Below are positions 46,064-58,530 of a DNA stretch of 64,000 nt, piece after piece. The notes beneath the pieces are model-generated. The model did no database searches. It was not told the origin of the DNA and saw only the letters and a list, made by a program, of their open reading frames with translations. The DNA comes from Protula sp. h YS-2021 (taxonomy: Eukaryota > Annelida > Polychaeta > Sabellida > Serpulidae): NCBI GenBank assembly GCA_949752745.1, contig OX457031.1:52647103-52711102 (forward strand), written 5' to 3'. The position numbers and the translations under genes are program-made. Each line of letters begins with the position of its first letter. The stretch's first letter is position 1.

Positions 46064-49000
46064 ACTATAGCTTACAGGTTTGTTTCTTGTTTCCTGCATT
46101 TCATCTCTCTTTGTCATCAGTGATGCACCGCCTTTTGTTGGTTGTTGGTTTCGCCCGTTTCATCATCAGACCATTTAGGCGGCCGGGCCACGGTAGTTGA
46201 TCAATCCACCGTCTTAGAGAGATGAGGCACAATCATGATGGTAACCATTGCTTGTCGTGTCGTTTCAGCTAGATCCAATTTGACGTCTTTTCTGCTGTGT
46301 TTTGACATTCTTTACTTATACGTTTCCTGATGTTGCCACCTATACCGAGTAATTTACACGTCGCCCATACTGATTTTCCCATGAATCCGCTACACCCTAC
46401 TTCGATAGGCATACACCACACTTTCCAGCGGGCTTCTTCACACGCGGCTTTCAATTCATCGTACTTTGTTCTTTTCCTCTCGTTCGCAATTTCTATGTTT
46501 TCCTCCCATGGCACTGTCAATTCTATCATAATCACTTGGCGTGTTTTTGTTGACCACAGCACTATATCTGGTCTCAATGTTGTAGATGTGATCTCTCCAG
46601 GGAATGCAGTTTTCAGGAAACTGCAGTTTTCAGGGAACTGCAGTTTTCTACGCAAATCTACGCGTATTTCCCAGTCTGTTGCTGTTGCTAAGACACCAAC
46701 TGTGCTTCTACGTTGCTTCTGTTCTTCTCCTGCTTTGACAAATTTGATTAATGTAAGTGTTCTTTGTGGTTTTGTGTTGTTTTCTTTGTTAACGACTGGC
46801 ACTAATATTGACGAGATAGCTTCTAATACTTTGTCATGTCTCCATCGGTACCTTCCTTGAGTAAGAGCTGTTCTGCACGATGACAGTACATGCTCCAATG
46901 TCCCTCTCTTTCCACACAGTTTGCAACCGTCGTCTTCTGTCTTGTACCATAGTTTAAGGTTTGCGGGTGTTGGTAGTAGGTCGTGTACACTACGTAGCAG
47001 GAATCCAAGCTGCATAGGTTGTTTTTGCAGTATTTCGTGCCATGTCACTTTTCTTGGTGTTGCACTTTCCCATCTCGTCCAGGCTCCCTGGGCGCCCATA
47101 CCCACTGCCTTTACTCTTCGTTGATCTTCTTCACTCTCTCGTATCTCACGTTGTATTATGGACCTTCTCTCCTTGGTGTTTGCCTCGGTCCATTTCACTC
47201 GTGGTGTTACATCTAGGCCTCTTCTCCCTTGTCTCACAGTTCCGACTAATTCTTTGTTTTGGACTCTGCTCTTCGCATCTTCAATGCTCTTCTGCACTGA
47301 CCAGCGCCCACGTTGACTCAGTTGAACTTTTGCTCCTCGTATTGTATTGTCTTTTGATTCGTCGAGCATCACTTGTCCTCTTACGCGGCTAACTTTGTAT
47401 TCTTCTTTCACTGATGACAGCGGCAGCTGAAGCTTGTTCGTTTTCCCATAGAGTCCCACCGCAGAAAAACTCTGGGGGACGACGAGCCACTTGCGCTATT
47501 GCTTGCTTGCCATCCTTTCCATTTCTTCCACACTGCTCATCGGGATATCGTACATGAGCATTGGCCATGATAGTCGTGGCATCACACCGTGCTGGAAACA
47601 CCATGCCTTGTATCTTCCAGGTAGCGGGGCCTTTTCTATTTTGCACAGATGTTCTTGTAGCTGCTGGATAGTTTTCCTGGAATTTTCCGTGTCGCGTAAG
47701 CTTCCATCGTACCATTTTCCAAGGCACTTCACCGGTTCTTCACTCACTGTCGGGATGGTAACGTCTCCTATCTTAAGTTTCACGTTCTTTCCCTTTGATG
47801 ATGACTAAACTCCTACATTGATGATGACTAAACTCCTACATTTTCGTGCCTTGAATGCCATTCTTGCCCATACTGTTAGCTCATAAAGTTTGTTTAAAAT
47901 CCACCTCGCGCCTTGTGGTTGTGCTGTATTTATAGTTAGATCGTCCATAAATGCTTTGATCGGTTTTTGTTGAATTTCATTCACCTTTGGTCCCTTGCAT
48001 TCTTTTTCTGCGGTCTTTATCATGATGTTCATAGCAGCCAGGAATACTATAACCGATACCGTGCAGCCCGTGATTATACCCTTCTCTAGTCGCTGCCACT
48101 TTGTTGTAAAGTCGGTTGTGGTGAATCTGAATTTGAGCATTTGGAAGTAGTTCTTGATAATGTTGATTAGTTTCTCTGGTACGTGGTACTTCTCTAGTGC
48201 CAACATAACAAGCTCGTGTGGTACTGAGCCGTACGCGTTTGCTAGGTCCAACCATATTAACGTGATGTTTCCTCGTCTCGTTTTGGCATCTTGTATAAGT
48301 TTTGTTATCATACTGTTATGCTCCGAACATCCGGAGAAACCTTCGACGCCTCCATTCTGAGTTGATGTATCAATGTACCCGTTCTTGATCATGTAGTTTG
48401 TTAGTCGTCGTGCTATTATTGAGAAGAAGATTTTCCCTTCAACATCAAGCAAAGATATCGTGCGGAACTGGTCTATGCTGGAAGAGTTTACTTCTTTTGG
48501 AACAAAGCAGCCTTCCGCTCTCGTCCATTCCTCTGGTATGTTTCTTTTCCTCCAAACTACCACGAGCTGGTGCCACAGCATGTGTAATAAACGCGGGCAT
48601 TTCTTGTACACTAAGTATGGTATTCCGCTGGGGCCAGGTGCTGACTTTGATCTTGCTTTTTTGACGATTTCTTTCACCTCCTTCCATGTGATATCTCCAC
48701 TCTGAAACTCTGTCGTTGGTCTTTCAGGTGTTTCTAAGTAGTCAAAAACTAGGAGTGGATCTTCTCTGTTCTTATCATTATGGACCGTTGCTAGATGTTC
48801 TTCAACTTTCCTTTGACTACATGTGAGTTTCCCGCTTTTTTCCTTCCCAAGTAAATCTGATGTATACTTAAATGGATGTGAGATGAATTGTTCTTTTTCT
48901 TTACGGCGCCTTTTACATTTCCTACGTTGTTGTTCCGCTTGTCTCAGCTTTTTTAGTTTCTTTCTCAATTGTTGGCGTAGGTCATCCAATGCTCCTTTTT

Positions 49001-49767
49001 CCTCCGCTTTTGCTTGTTTCCATCTTTTTGAGAGCGCCTTCAGTTCTCTTCTCACCTCTTTTTTCCTCCTATCTCTTCGGTTCTCGTGTTTGTTACTATT
49101 CACATATGGTGTCCTCTCAATCACTCCAAATCTTTCCTTTGATACTGTATACACTATCTTCGTGAGGGTATTTATTTTCTCGGTCACTTTGCCTTTCATT
49201 GATGTGTCCAAGATTCCTACTAGATCATCTTCCAGATGTTTCCAATCTAATTCCTTGCTACTTGCTGGCCATTTAATCCTGTCTTTTCGCTGTTCTACTT
49301 CGCCTGCTCTGTCTTCAACAGCATGGTGGTCCTGAACACTGTGGTTTGCATCCGGGTTCTGGACCTCCTCCGCCTGACCAACCACTGGGGCTGTGCGTTG
49401 CTGCTGCTTTTCGTTTTTATATACCCTTCCTTGGTGTATTCTCAAACCCTTTTCATTTTTCAACACTTTGCCACACTTGCATACTCGTTGTTCTTGGTTC
49501 GTGTTTCTCTCCGGAAGCGTGATCGTCTCCATTTGTTACGTCTGTTCCGACGCCTCATCCTCCCCCCCCCCCTCTCGGGTCGCCGTGGGGATATTTTCTC
49601 TTATGTCTCTTTGTAGCGATTAATAACTTCACATGCGGGGGTGCCGACCCTTCATGCTGCTTTGTTTGGTCTCTGCCAATGTCACCCGTCTTACCAGGTC
49701 GTAGCTCGTCTTACCGAGTTGAAGCCGGCCTTTCCCGGCGGTCACTGGGTTGTATCCAGGTGTGGTA
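46064..49767 (-). mobile_element. R2/NeSL-type non-LTR retrotransposon (restriction-like endonuclease)
   Basis: About 3.7 kb on the minus strand with one long ORF (49532 to 46269). Order: N-terminal zinc-finger remnant (VCKCGKVLKNEKGLRIHQGR), reverse transcriptase (SAPGPSGIPYLVYK, LIWLDLANAYGSVPHE, catalytic AFMDDL), CCHC motif (CKLCGKRGTLEHVLSSC), and a PD-(D/E)xK endonuclease (RPDIVL...IELTVPWEENIEIANERKR). This order is that of site-specific LINEs of the R2/R4/NeSL groups. The frame is broken only by TAG at 47805-47807 and TAG at 47496-47498. The 3' UTR is 46064-46268. Confidence 0.85.
46269..49532 (-). pseudogene. Retrotransposon polyprotein ORF with two in-frame stops
   Basis: Segments 49532-47808 (RT), 47804-47499 (RT thumb/linker) and 47495-46269 (CCHC plus endonuclease) are all in the same frame. 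The first stop lies in a 23-bp tandem duplication (AATGTAGGAGTTTAGTCATC... twice, 47797-47842) followed by one extra base, so the frame is recovered afterwards. The second is a TAG between ASKQ and RKWLVVPQ, in an otherwise conserved stretch. As it stands it would not give full-length protein. Confidence 0.8.
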
Positions 49768-50027
49768 ACTATAGCTTACAGGTTTGTTTCTTGTTTCCTG
49801 CATTTCATCTCTCTTTGTCATCAGTGATGCACCGCCTTTTGTTGGTTGTTGGTCTCGCCCGTTTCATCATCAGACCATTTAGGCGGCCGAGCCACGGTAG
49901 TTGATCATTCCACCGTCTTAGAGAGATGAGGCACAATCATGATGGTAACCATTGCTTGTCGTGTCGTTTCAGCCAGATCCAATTTGACGTCTTTTCTGCT
50001 GTGTTTTGACATTCTTTACTTATACGT
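49768..50027 (-). mobile_element. 3' end of a second copy of the same retrotransposon
   Basis: These 260 bp are nearly identical and in the same orientation as 46064-46323, that is, the last codons and 3' UTR of the element. The fragment lies directly against the 5' end of the long copy, making a head-to-tail pair. Both start with ACTATAGCTTACAGG on the plus strand. Confidence 0.88.
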
Positions 50028-50039
50028 AACCCATTGAAC

Positions 50040-50165
50040 AGCTGTCCCCCTCTCTCCACACTCACAGTTATTCATTTTTCCCCACGTGTCGGTCGGTCTG
50101 TCAGCAAGAGCTTGTTAACACTTAAAAACTCCTGCAAAAAATTTCATGAAACTCGGTATGTGGCT
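50040..50165 (+). repeat. Copy of the 45.1-kb repeat
   Basis: AGCTGTCCCCCTCTCTCCAC through TTCATGAAACTCGG matches 45124-45292, with a deletion around the microsatellite. Confidence 0.8.
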
Positions 50166-50271
50166 TTTTAATTTTTTTCTGACTTCTTTATTAAAATAAT
50201 AGATTATGCGGATGCATCGGATCAATGGTGGGTAGATCGGGGCTTCCTTATTATTTAGTAACTCCACATAA

Positions 50272-50340
50272 GAAATCGTTATGCGTACACCCTGCAGGAG
50301 TTGAACCTACAATGACACTAACAAAAAGGTGATAATATAT
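50272..50340 (-). repeat. tRNA-like (box B) fragment, possible SINE
   Basis: The minus strand reads GTAGGTTCAACTCCTGCAGG, close to a tRNA T-arm/box B. A second copy is at 50584-50650 (GGTTCAATTCC). No complete cloverleaf found. Confidence 0.4.
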
Positions 50341-50583
50341 GCACAGATTTAATAATATATGCACACATAATATGTCAACATAGGGAGACCTTTTGAATAT
50401 GTTAAAAGACACTAAAGGTGCCACTTAGAGAGACCATAGATAAAAATAGTAAATAGGGAGACCAAAGTATGGTCTCCCAAATTTGCATTTTTGGGTTATA
50501 TATCAATGATTATTATATATGATGCGCATTTGATCCCCCTATTTACTATATTACCAAAGTTTGATGTGCCACCACCGGAGAGC

Positions 50584-50650
50584 GCAGTAACTCCACATAA
50601 GAAATCGTTATGCGTGCACCCTGCAGGAATTGAACCTACAATGACACTAC
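50584..50650 (-). repeat. tRNA-like (box B) fragment, second copy
   Basis: Shares GTAACTCCACATAAGAAATC and CACCCTGCAGGA with 50272-50340. It may be the tail of the same small element. Confidence 0.4.
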
Positions 50651-50687
50651 CAAAGAAGTTGATAATATATACACACATTTGATAGTA

Positions 50688-52096
50688 CAATAAAGCCCCG
50701 GATATAGACATCCCTCTATTATGGATACCCCTGAATTATGTACAGCATTTTTCACTCTGTTTTAAAACGCCATAGAGTTCTGTTATATCTAGACCCCTCC
50801 ATTGTGGACACCCCTCTATTCAGAATTAGGGACACTATTTTTATCCCGTAAGTACGGTTACACATTTAAAAAAATCCCTTTATTGTGGACAGTCAAATTG
50901 CTGTCCATATTTTGTACGTTATATAAACAACGTCTATCAGCTTGTTACTCGGTAGTGTTTGTTATCCCCTGTGGAACGGAGGGATATAGTTTTGAACTTT
51001 TCGGTCTGTCCGTCTGTCTGTCACGCTTCAGTCTCACGCGCCTACAGGCCACATTAGTACATGCATTCGTTTCAAATTTTGTACACGTCTTCTCTAAACC
51101 CTTCCGCAGTGCACTGAATAGAATATTTTTGTTGCATCGGAAAAAAATGACAAAATGGCGGACTTTTGAAAATCGGCACTGGACTTAGCGTATATACGGC
51201 AGTCTCACCCGCCTACAGGCCACATTAATAGATGAATTCGTTTCATATTTTGTACACGGCTTTTCTGGAACCTTCCGCAGTGCAATGGTCAAGAATTTTC
51301 CGGATTGGGCAAAATGGCGGACTTTTGAAAATTGGCACTGGACGTATATACGGCAGTCTCACGCGCCTACAGGCCACAAAAATGGATGGATTCGTTTCAG
51401 ATTCTGCACACAAGTTCCCTGAGACCTTCCGCAGTGCAGTGATTAAGCATTTTCCGGCTGGGACTTGACAAAATGGCGGATTTTTCAAAATCGGCGCTGT
51501 ACTTAGCTTACCTACGACATTCTCACGCGCCTACTGGTTAATGGATTGATTCGTCGAAATGTTAGACACTGCGTCTGCCTATCCTTCCACTTTTAAATTT
51601 TGCGTAGTCAACACGCAACAGCCTTACACAAACCATATCTCCCACGGGGGATAGACGTACTCCTCGAGACTTAGTCAAGTTTTTTACGCTATTGTTATCT
51701 ATGGGTACTGAGTACAGTGCATATAAAGACAATAGGGCTATTACAAAAGATGTGTGCTTAAGGGAGAAGCTAAATACGACTGAACTCTATTGACATGTGC
51801 TCTGTCTTTTAAAATGCGTATAAATAAAACAATTAATTCATTGTGTTATACTCAGTTAAGGTGCTATACAACGTGTTAAGTCTGAATATCGGTGATGTGA
51901 AAAGAAAACGGAACGACCTCTCGCTATCTGATAAAGTTAAAATAATCAAAGCTAGTGATGGAAAAAGTGTAAGAAAAATAGGCGGAGATTTTAGTTGTAG
52001 TTGTCAGATGGAACAGGACCTCGAAATTGGGGACACCCCGCCATTAGGGGCAAAATTATTCAGTTACTTTTTGTCGCTAATAGCGGGGTTTCACTG
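50688..52096 (+). mobile_element. Decayed pogo/Tigger transposon with a nested repeat
   Basis: Ends CAATAAAGCCCCGGATATAG at left and, reversed, CAGTGAAACCCCGCTATTAG at right, each next to TA. About 51,894-52,000 encodes VKRKRNDLSLSDKVKIIKAS, then GKSVRKIGGDFS, the N-terminal helix-turn-helix of Tigger/CENP-B-type transposases; the rest of the transposase is gone. A (GTCC)n hairpin repeat (50961-51681) sits inside it. Confidence 0.7.
50961..51681 (+). repeat. Hairpin/(GTCC)n repeat family B, copy 2
   Basis: GTTATCCCC...GGAGGGATATAG, (GTCC/GTCT)n, then three imperfect monomers starting near 51032, 51203 and 51357 (TCTCACGCGCCTACAGGCC; spacing 171 and 154 bp), then the right-hand arm ending GAGACTTAGTCAAGT. 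Confidence 0.85.
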
Positions 52097-52726
52097 TATA
52101 TGCACACAGAATATGCCAGCATAAGGAGACCTTTTGTATATGTTAAAAGACACTAAAGGTGTCACTTAAGAGAGACCATAGATAAAAAATAGCCAATAGG
52201 GAGACCAAAGTACACACACAGACGAAGCTGACCCTCCAGCTTCCGATATCGAAAAGTTAACCGTCAACAACTTTTTTATTTTCAGTTTTTCTAGTAAATT
52301 TTGCATTAATAAATTTAGCTTTTGATTTTTTTAATTGTCAAAAAACTAAAAGCAGACAAATAAGTCAAATAATGACCGATTTCTGAACGAAATCAAAACC
52401 ACCGTCAACTTGGAGCTCGGATTTTGCTCAAGTTATCTGCCAATACGCGACATGAGCGGAGCCTCTTTTATTTCGCTTTGCTTCATTTAAATATAAGTAT
52501 AAACGTTGTAAAATGTAAACAAACGCACGTGATTAACACTGTGCTTTTGTTATTATTCCTACGCACCGTCAAGACAAGACGAGAAGATTGTTACGTGTAA
52601 AAAGCAGGTCCGATACATAACCTTATCAACATATATTACTCGATAAAACTTAGTCAAAGTCAAATGGCGAGCGGCGCACTTTGGTTATGATAATTAGGGT
52701 TGACCTCACCATTATAAAAGTTTTAT

Positions 52727-53900
52727 TATGTCTCCCCGACCAAGGGGAGACATATAGTGTTTGTACGTTCTGTGTGTGTGTATGTGTGTACGTGTGTGTG
52801 TGTGTCTGTGTGTGTGTGTGTGTGTGTGTCAGTCTGTTGTGAACAAAGTGTTGTGTGCAAGATATCTCAAGAACGAAACGTCCGATCGACTTCAAACTTT
52901 ATCGATTTATTCCTTGGTTAGGTCGGACGGTTTTATCAACTTTTGACGAACGTCACATGATTAGGGGAGGCGTATGACGTCATAACGTAAAAATTTTGTG
53001 TGCGAAATTTCTCTGCCGCTGAACATCGGAGAAAGTTGAAACTTGGTGGGATTGTTGCTTGGTAGGTCCGAAAGACTCTACAGAATTTTTTCGCGAGTAG
53101 AACGAACGAATGCGACGTATGACGTCATCACGTAAGATATGTATGTATTTTGAACAAGATCTTGTGTGCAAAATATCTCGACAACGGAAAGTCCTATCGA
53201 CTTCAAATTTTATATGAACATTCCTTGGGTCAGTCGGACGGTTCTATCAACTTTTCACGTGTGTCACATTATTAGGGCGGGCGTATGACGTCATTGCGTA
53301 AAAATTTTGTGTGCGAAATTTCTCAGCTGCTAAACATCGGAGAAAGTTGAAACTTGGTGGGATTGTTGCTTGGTAGGTTCGAAAGACTTTATAGAATTTT
53401 TTCGCGAGTAGAACGAACGAATGCGGCGTATGACGTCATCACGTAAAATATGTATGTATTTGGAACAAGATCTTGTGTGCAAAATATCTCGATAACGGAA
53501 AGTCCTATTGACTTTAAATTTTTTATGAACATTCCTTGGATCAGTCGGACGGTTCTATCAACTTTTCACGTGTATCACATTATTAGGGCGGGCGTATGAC
53601 GTCATTGCGTAAAAATTTTGTGTGCGAAATTTCTCAACTGCTAAACATCGGAGAAAGTTGAAACTTGGTGGGATTGTTGCTTGGTAGGTCCGAAAGACTC
53701 TACAGAATTTTTTCGCGAGTAGAACGAACGAATGTGGCGTATGACGTCATCACGTAAAATATGTATATATTTGGAACAAGATCTTGTGTACGAAATATCT
53801 CGATAACGGAAAGTCCTATCGACTTCAAATTTTATATGAACATTCCTTGGGTCAGTCGGACGCTTCTACCAACTTTTCACGCATGTCACGTGATTAGGGA
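52727..53900 (+). repeat. Hairpin, (TG)n and 311-bp tandem monomers
   Basis: Palindrome TATGTCTCCC...GGGGAGACATA at 52727-52754, TG microsatellite 52770-52830, then about 3.3 units of 311 bp: GTATGACGTCATCACG recurs at 53117, 53428 and 53739. Units contain ATATCTCG(A/T)(C/T)AACGGAAAGTCC and GAAACTTGGTGGGATTG. Confidence 0.9.
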
Positions 53901-53904
53901 TGGT

Positions 53905-55885
53905 GTAAATTTGGTGTAGTTATTCCTCGGATAAGTCGCACGGTTTTGGTTAAACATTATTAAACTCGTGTAGAAAATCAAGAAAGGTGCATATCGTCAA
54001 CACTCCTCCCCCCCCGCCTCCCCATTTTTGGCTCCTTTTTATCTAAGCATAGGTGTTAACTACGCTGGGGATTTCAGAAGATTCTCGAGTGTTCCTGCAT
54101 TCTTTAGAAAGCTTCAAAACAGCAACAGCATTACTGTCGGTCCATTGCTATTTGTTAGTGCCTGAAATTAAGCTTTTTGTGCGTTTCTCATCTACGGCTG
54201 TTATGTAACATGCCACTCAGTCAGGGGTCAGTGTCAGTTGTGGTGCATGATGGAGTCGTTATCTACGAGGTCATGGAATGCTATAGGTCTTAACAGGTCT
54301 AGCTATTGATTTTTGTTTCGCGCATACTTGATTCGGTTGCCAAGGTGTTCTATATATAAGAGCTATTTTGTATCGATTGGCATTGTTTGCAGAAGCATTT
54401 TTCGCTATTAAAGTGGGTCATCTGACATCTTGTGTTATGAGAAGCAGCTCACCATTTTGGCACCGAAATGCCTCCCCCTTCTCCCACCGAGGTGCGTCAT
54501 CTGATGCGCAGTTATGAAGAATGCCTATCTAGTGCTATTTGGCCGATGGGAATGTTCGAAGACAAGGTAGTCTATCATGGCTATAACTACACTTAGGGTA
54601 CAGACCGTTGCCTTGGGTAAAAGGGTTAGAGTTGTGTTTATAGTCGGACCTACATTAAACAGCTGGGGTGGGAGGGAGGGGGGGGAGGGCGTGTGGAGGA
54701 TGATGGTTAGCAAAAAAAACCCGACCGCCTTCAAGACCTGTATAAAAAGTAAGACCCGTTTGTCGTGACCCCTTCCAGATTCGGGTAAAAAGACGTACGT
54801 TAAAACCTGCCTGTCTTGACCAACTTCCAGACCCGGATAGAAAGACCAACTTCCAGACCCGGATAGAAAATGTAATTCTATTCCAGATCTGGATAAGAAG
54901 GGCCTGCAGTAAAACCCGTTTTAGCGACCACCTGTCAGACTGGTCCATTTATATCTGTTTTAGTGATCAGCATCTGTTTGGTTTATTTTGATTTCTTTTA
55001 CAATGAATTAAGGTTATGTTTGCAGAAATGAATATTTTATTTCAGTAATTAAAAAAACAGGATTTTTTTTTTTTGGGGGGGGGATCATGGGTTTGGTCGG
55101 GGAGACATTTGTTTTTGTTTACAAAAACAAGAAACTAAGTAGGTATCGACTGAAAGTGTATAACATTAGCCTGTACTCCTATGTTTTGTGTGCACTGGCC
55201 GCTCTAGTTTCCTATTGTAAGCAAAAAATAGAAAAAAAACGCCCATGTCATGGTTGATGACTTTGTTCACGCTTTCAAATGATATATGAAGAAAAAATCT
55301 ACGTGTCAAATTGTAGAAATTATTGTGGCGAAACTTCGAGTGAAATACAAGATAAACATTAAAATTGGAAAATTTGAAAAACTGTCTTATAGAAAAAAAA
55401 ATATCGAAGAAATTAACAAACAGGTCACGTTGTGTCACAGTTTTATCTCATCTTTCTAGTGAGATATGAATAGAATTTCTACGGGGTTAATTATAGAAAA
55501 TATTGTAGCGAAACTTTGTCAGTGGTACAGTTTAAATATGACTAGTCCGCTTGTATTTATGTTAAACAGATGTTTAATAGATGAAAATGGCTTTGATAAC
55601 AATTGAGCCATACCACTACAACGGAGATGATGTCTTAGTTGGGAAATGTCAAGATGATGGTCTCATTATGTTCACTCAAAATTACTTGGTCAGATATTGC
55701 AATTTGATTGGGCCGCTAGCAAAAGCTTTACGTTGTCCTGCAGTAGTAGGGAACCATCATTGCCAGCCTCAGCGCAAGCATCATGACGAGAAGAGAACTG
55801 TTACGTGTAAAAAGCAAAAATGTGTGAAGTCAGAAGTCATCTGGCGACACAGTTTCTCAATCGGCGACAAAACCTTATGTCGTCA
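53905..55885. other. No gene seen
   Basis: Unassigned. Short imperfect repeats of CCAGA(C/T)CTGGATA(A/G)AA occur at 54,770-54,960. Confidence 0.5.
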
Positions 55886-56476
55886 GTTATCCCCCGTGCA
55901 ACGGAGGGATATAGTTTTGAACTTTTCGGTCTGTCCGTCTGTCTGTCCGTCTGTCTGTCCGTCTGTCACGCTTCAGTCTCACGCGCCTACAGACCACATT
56001 AATGCATGGATTCAGTTCAAATTTTGTACACGGCTTCTCTGGATCCTTGTGCAGTGCAGTGACCAAGAATTTTTCGGATCGGGAAAAAATTGACAAAATG
56101 GCGGACTTTTGAAAATCGGCGCTGGACTTAGTGTATATACGGCAGTCTCACGCGCCTACAGGCCACATTAATCCATGGATTCGGTTCAAATTTTGTACAC
56201 TGCTTCTCTGGATCTTTCCACAGTGTAGTGATCAAGAATTTTCCGGATCGGGCAAAAATTGACAAAATGGCGGACTTTTGAAAATCGGTGCTGGACTTAG
56301 CGTACCTACGACAGTCTCACGCGCCTACTGGTTAATGGATTGGTTCGTTTAAATGTTAGACACTACGTCTACCTATCCTTCCACTTCTAAATTTTGCGTT
56401 GTCAACACGCAACAGCCTTACGCACACCATATCCCCCACGGGGGATAGACGTACTCCTCGAGACGTAGTCAAGTTA
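55886..56476 (+). repeat. Hairpin/(GTCC)n repeat family B, copy 3
   Basis: Same layout, with two monomers and a perfect right-hand palindrome TATCCCCCACGGGGGATA at 56429-56446. Confidence 0.85.
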
Positions 56477-57012
56477 CTTACGCCATCTTTTTGCATATAT
56501 GTTATTGTTTATTTTGAATAATAAATTTTAAAAATAAACAAATGTGTGTAAAGCAACTATGAAACAATAAAATTACTCAAAGCTTACAGTTTGTTTATTT
56601 TAGTGCACTTGTACATAGAAGCAAACAACAAGAAAATAGTACAATTAGGCACTTATTTATTAAACAAGTGTGTAAGTAGTTCAGTGAAGATAAAAAACTG
56701 CCAACTGACAACAAAAATGTGTGATAAATTTAAGTCAGAAGTCATCTGGCGACACCATTTCTCAACTGGCAACAAAACCTTATGTCGTTAGTTACTTACA
56801 CCATCTTTTTGCATATAAAAATGTGATTGACTCCAGAAAGAAAAAAACAATTACATTAAAGCTCTCGATAGTTTTTAGACAATTTTGGGAAAACAAATTT
56901 GGACAATAGCTCTTTGAAAATGGGGAAAAAAGAATTGGACTTTATAAAAACGTCGCCATTAGCGCAATGTCGTTATACCCTGATGTACTTATAGGCTTGG
57001 TCTAGTGGAATT

Positions 57013-57915
57013 ATATGTCTCCCCCTAAGGGAGACATATATAGCATTTGGTGTGTCCGTCCGTCCGTCTGTCCGCAGTGAGTTCTTATAAAATTAATGAG
57101 TCGATTTTTCTCAAAACATACATATTGGGGTACATGTCTAGATGATGCCCGTGGTATTTTTTTTTCGTTTCCTCAAAAATTCTATTTTTGGCAAATTTTT
57201 GAACATAGGGGGGGGGGGTTTCGTGCATTTTTTTCACTTTGGCAGGCTATCTCTCCAAAACGGTTTGTTGTTGGATTACGCTGAAACGTGGCAAGAACAA
57301 CACACATATAGTGCAAATATTTACTGTGAAGTTTTTCTTCATTTTCGTTGAAAATGTATTTTTGGCGAATTTTTAAATTTTTGATTTTAAACTTTTTTTG
57401 GCCATATTGTTGCGATATCTCCCAAACGGTTTGTTGGATTAGACTGAAACTTGGCAAGAAGAACTCACAAAACGTGTAAATGTTTACTGCGAAGTTTTTT
57501 TTCAGTTCCGTTGAAAATGTATTTTTTCGAATTTTTCAATTTTGGATTTTTAACTTTTTTGACCATATTGTTGCAATATCTCCGAAACAGTTTGTTGGAT
57601 TAGGCTGAAACGTGGCAAGAATAACCCACATATAGTGAAAATGTTTACTGCGAAGTTTTTTTGCATTTTCGTTGAAAATGTATTTTTGGCGATTTTTTTA
57701 ATTTTTGAATTTTAACTTTTTGGGCCATATTGTTGGCATATCTCCGAAACAGTTTGTTGGATTAGGCTGAAACTTGGTAGGAAGAACTCACAAAACGTTT
57801 AAATGTTTACTGCGAAGTTTTGTTTTTATTTCCGTTGAAAATGTATTTTCGGCGAATTTTTCAATTTTTGATTTTAAAATTTTTTGGCCATAATTGATGC
57901 AATATTATATATCAA
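57013..57915 (+). repeat. Family C repeat: hairpin, (GTCC)n and about five 165-bp monomers
   Basis: Starts with a perfect palindrome (TATGTCTCCC...GGGAGACATA), then TGTCCGTCCGTCCGTCTGTCC. Monomers follow with ATCTCC(A/G)AAACGGTTTGTTG at about 57,249, 57,416, 57,577 and 57,740, each followed by CTGAAACGTGGCAAGAA and GTTGAAAATGTATTTT. Confidence 0.85.
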
Positions 57916-58530
57916 TGTATAATTCTGTATTTTAGCGCTTTTATAAAAACTTATACTCCCATTAGCAGCCATCTAAATATTAGCTAAGTTAAATACTAAT
58001 TTTTCATATTGAAAGCATGGTATTAAAAATCCCACTTACGTAAAACAAATGGATATAGTTGCACAATATTTTTTTCTTAGATGAAATGTAATAGTATGCT
58101 ATTGCAGTTCAAAATAAATATATATAAAATATATAAAATTAAGAAAATTCTCGGGATTTTAGGTATGCTTTGTATTTACTTATTGAATGGCCTGTGACGG
58201 CGTCGCAAACAGTCGAAACACATATGTTGCGGAAGAATTTGCGGGAGTACAAATTTCTGACTGTTTCGAATAAAAAAAGAGTTCGGGCGTATAAATTTAT
58301 GTATGATGCTGGATACTAATATGTAGCAATATATGGATACTTACTTGCCACCACCTCTTTTCTATAAATTTTGTGTTTTAGCAGAAATGTGATGGAATAT
58401 AATTCTTTTTATATGCTATAGTAACGTATTGCTTGAAGCATTTTGCACTATTTTATTAGTGGATGTGCATACAATGACCGTGAAGAGTCTGCTTGTAAAC
58501 ATGGCGGTACAGAGCTGCTGACATTAATTA

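Noticed and set aside
47042..47392. Hydrophobic plus-strand frame opposite the retrotransposon
   Set aside because: Antisense shadow of the Lys/Glu-rich retrotransposon ORF; hydrophobicity is the expected complement.
48823..49335. 170-codon plus-strand frame
   Set aside because: Antisense shadow of the reverse-transcriptase N-terminal region; no independent evidence.
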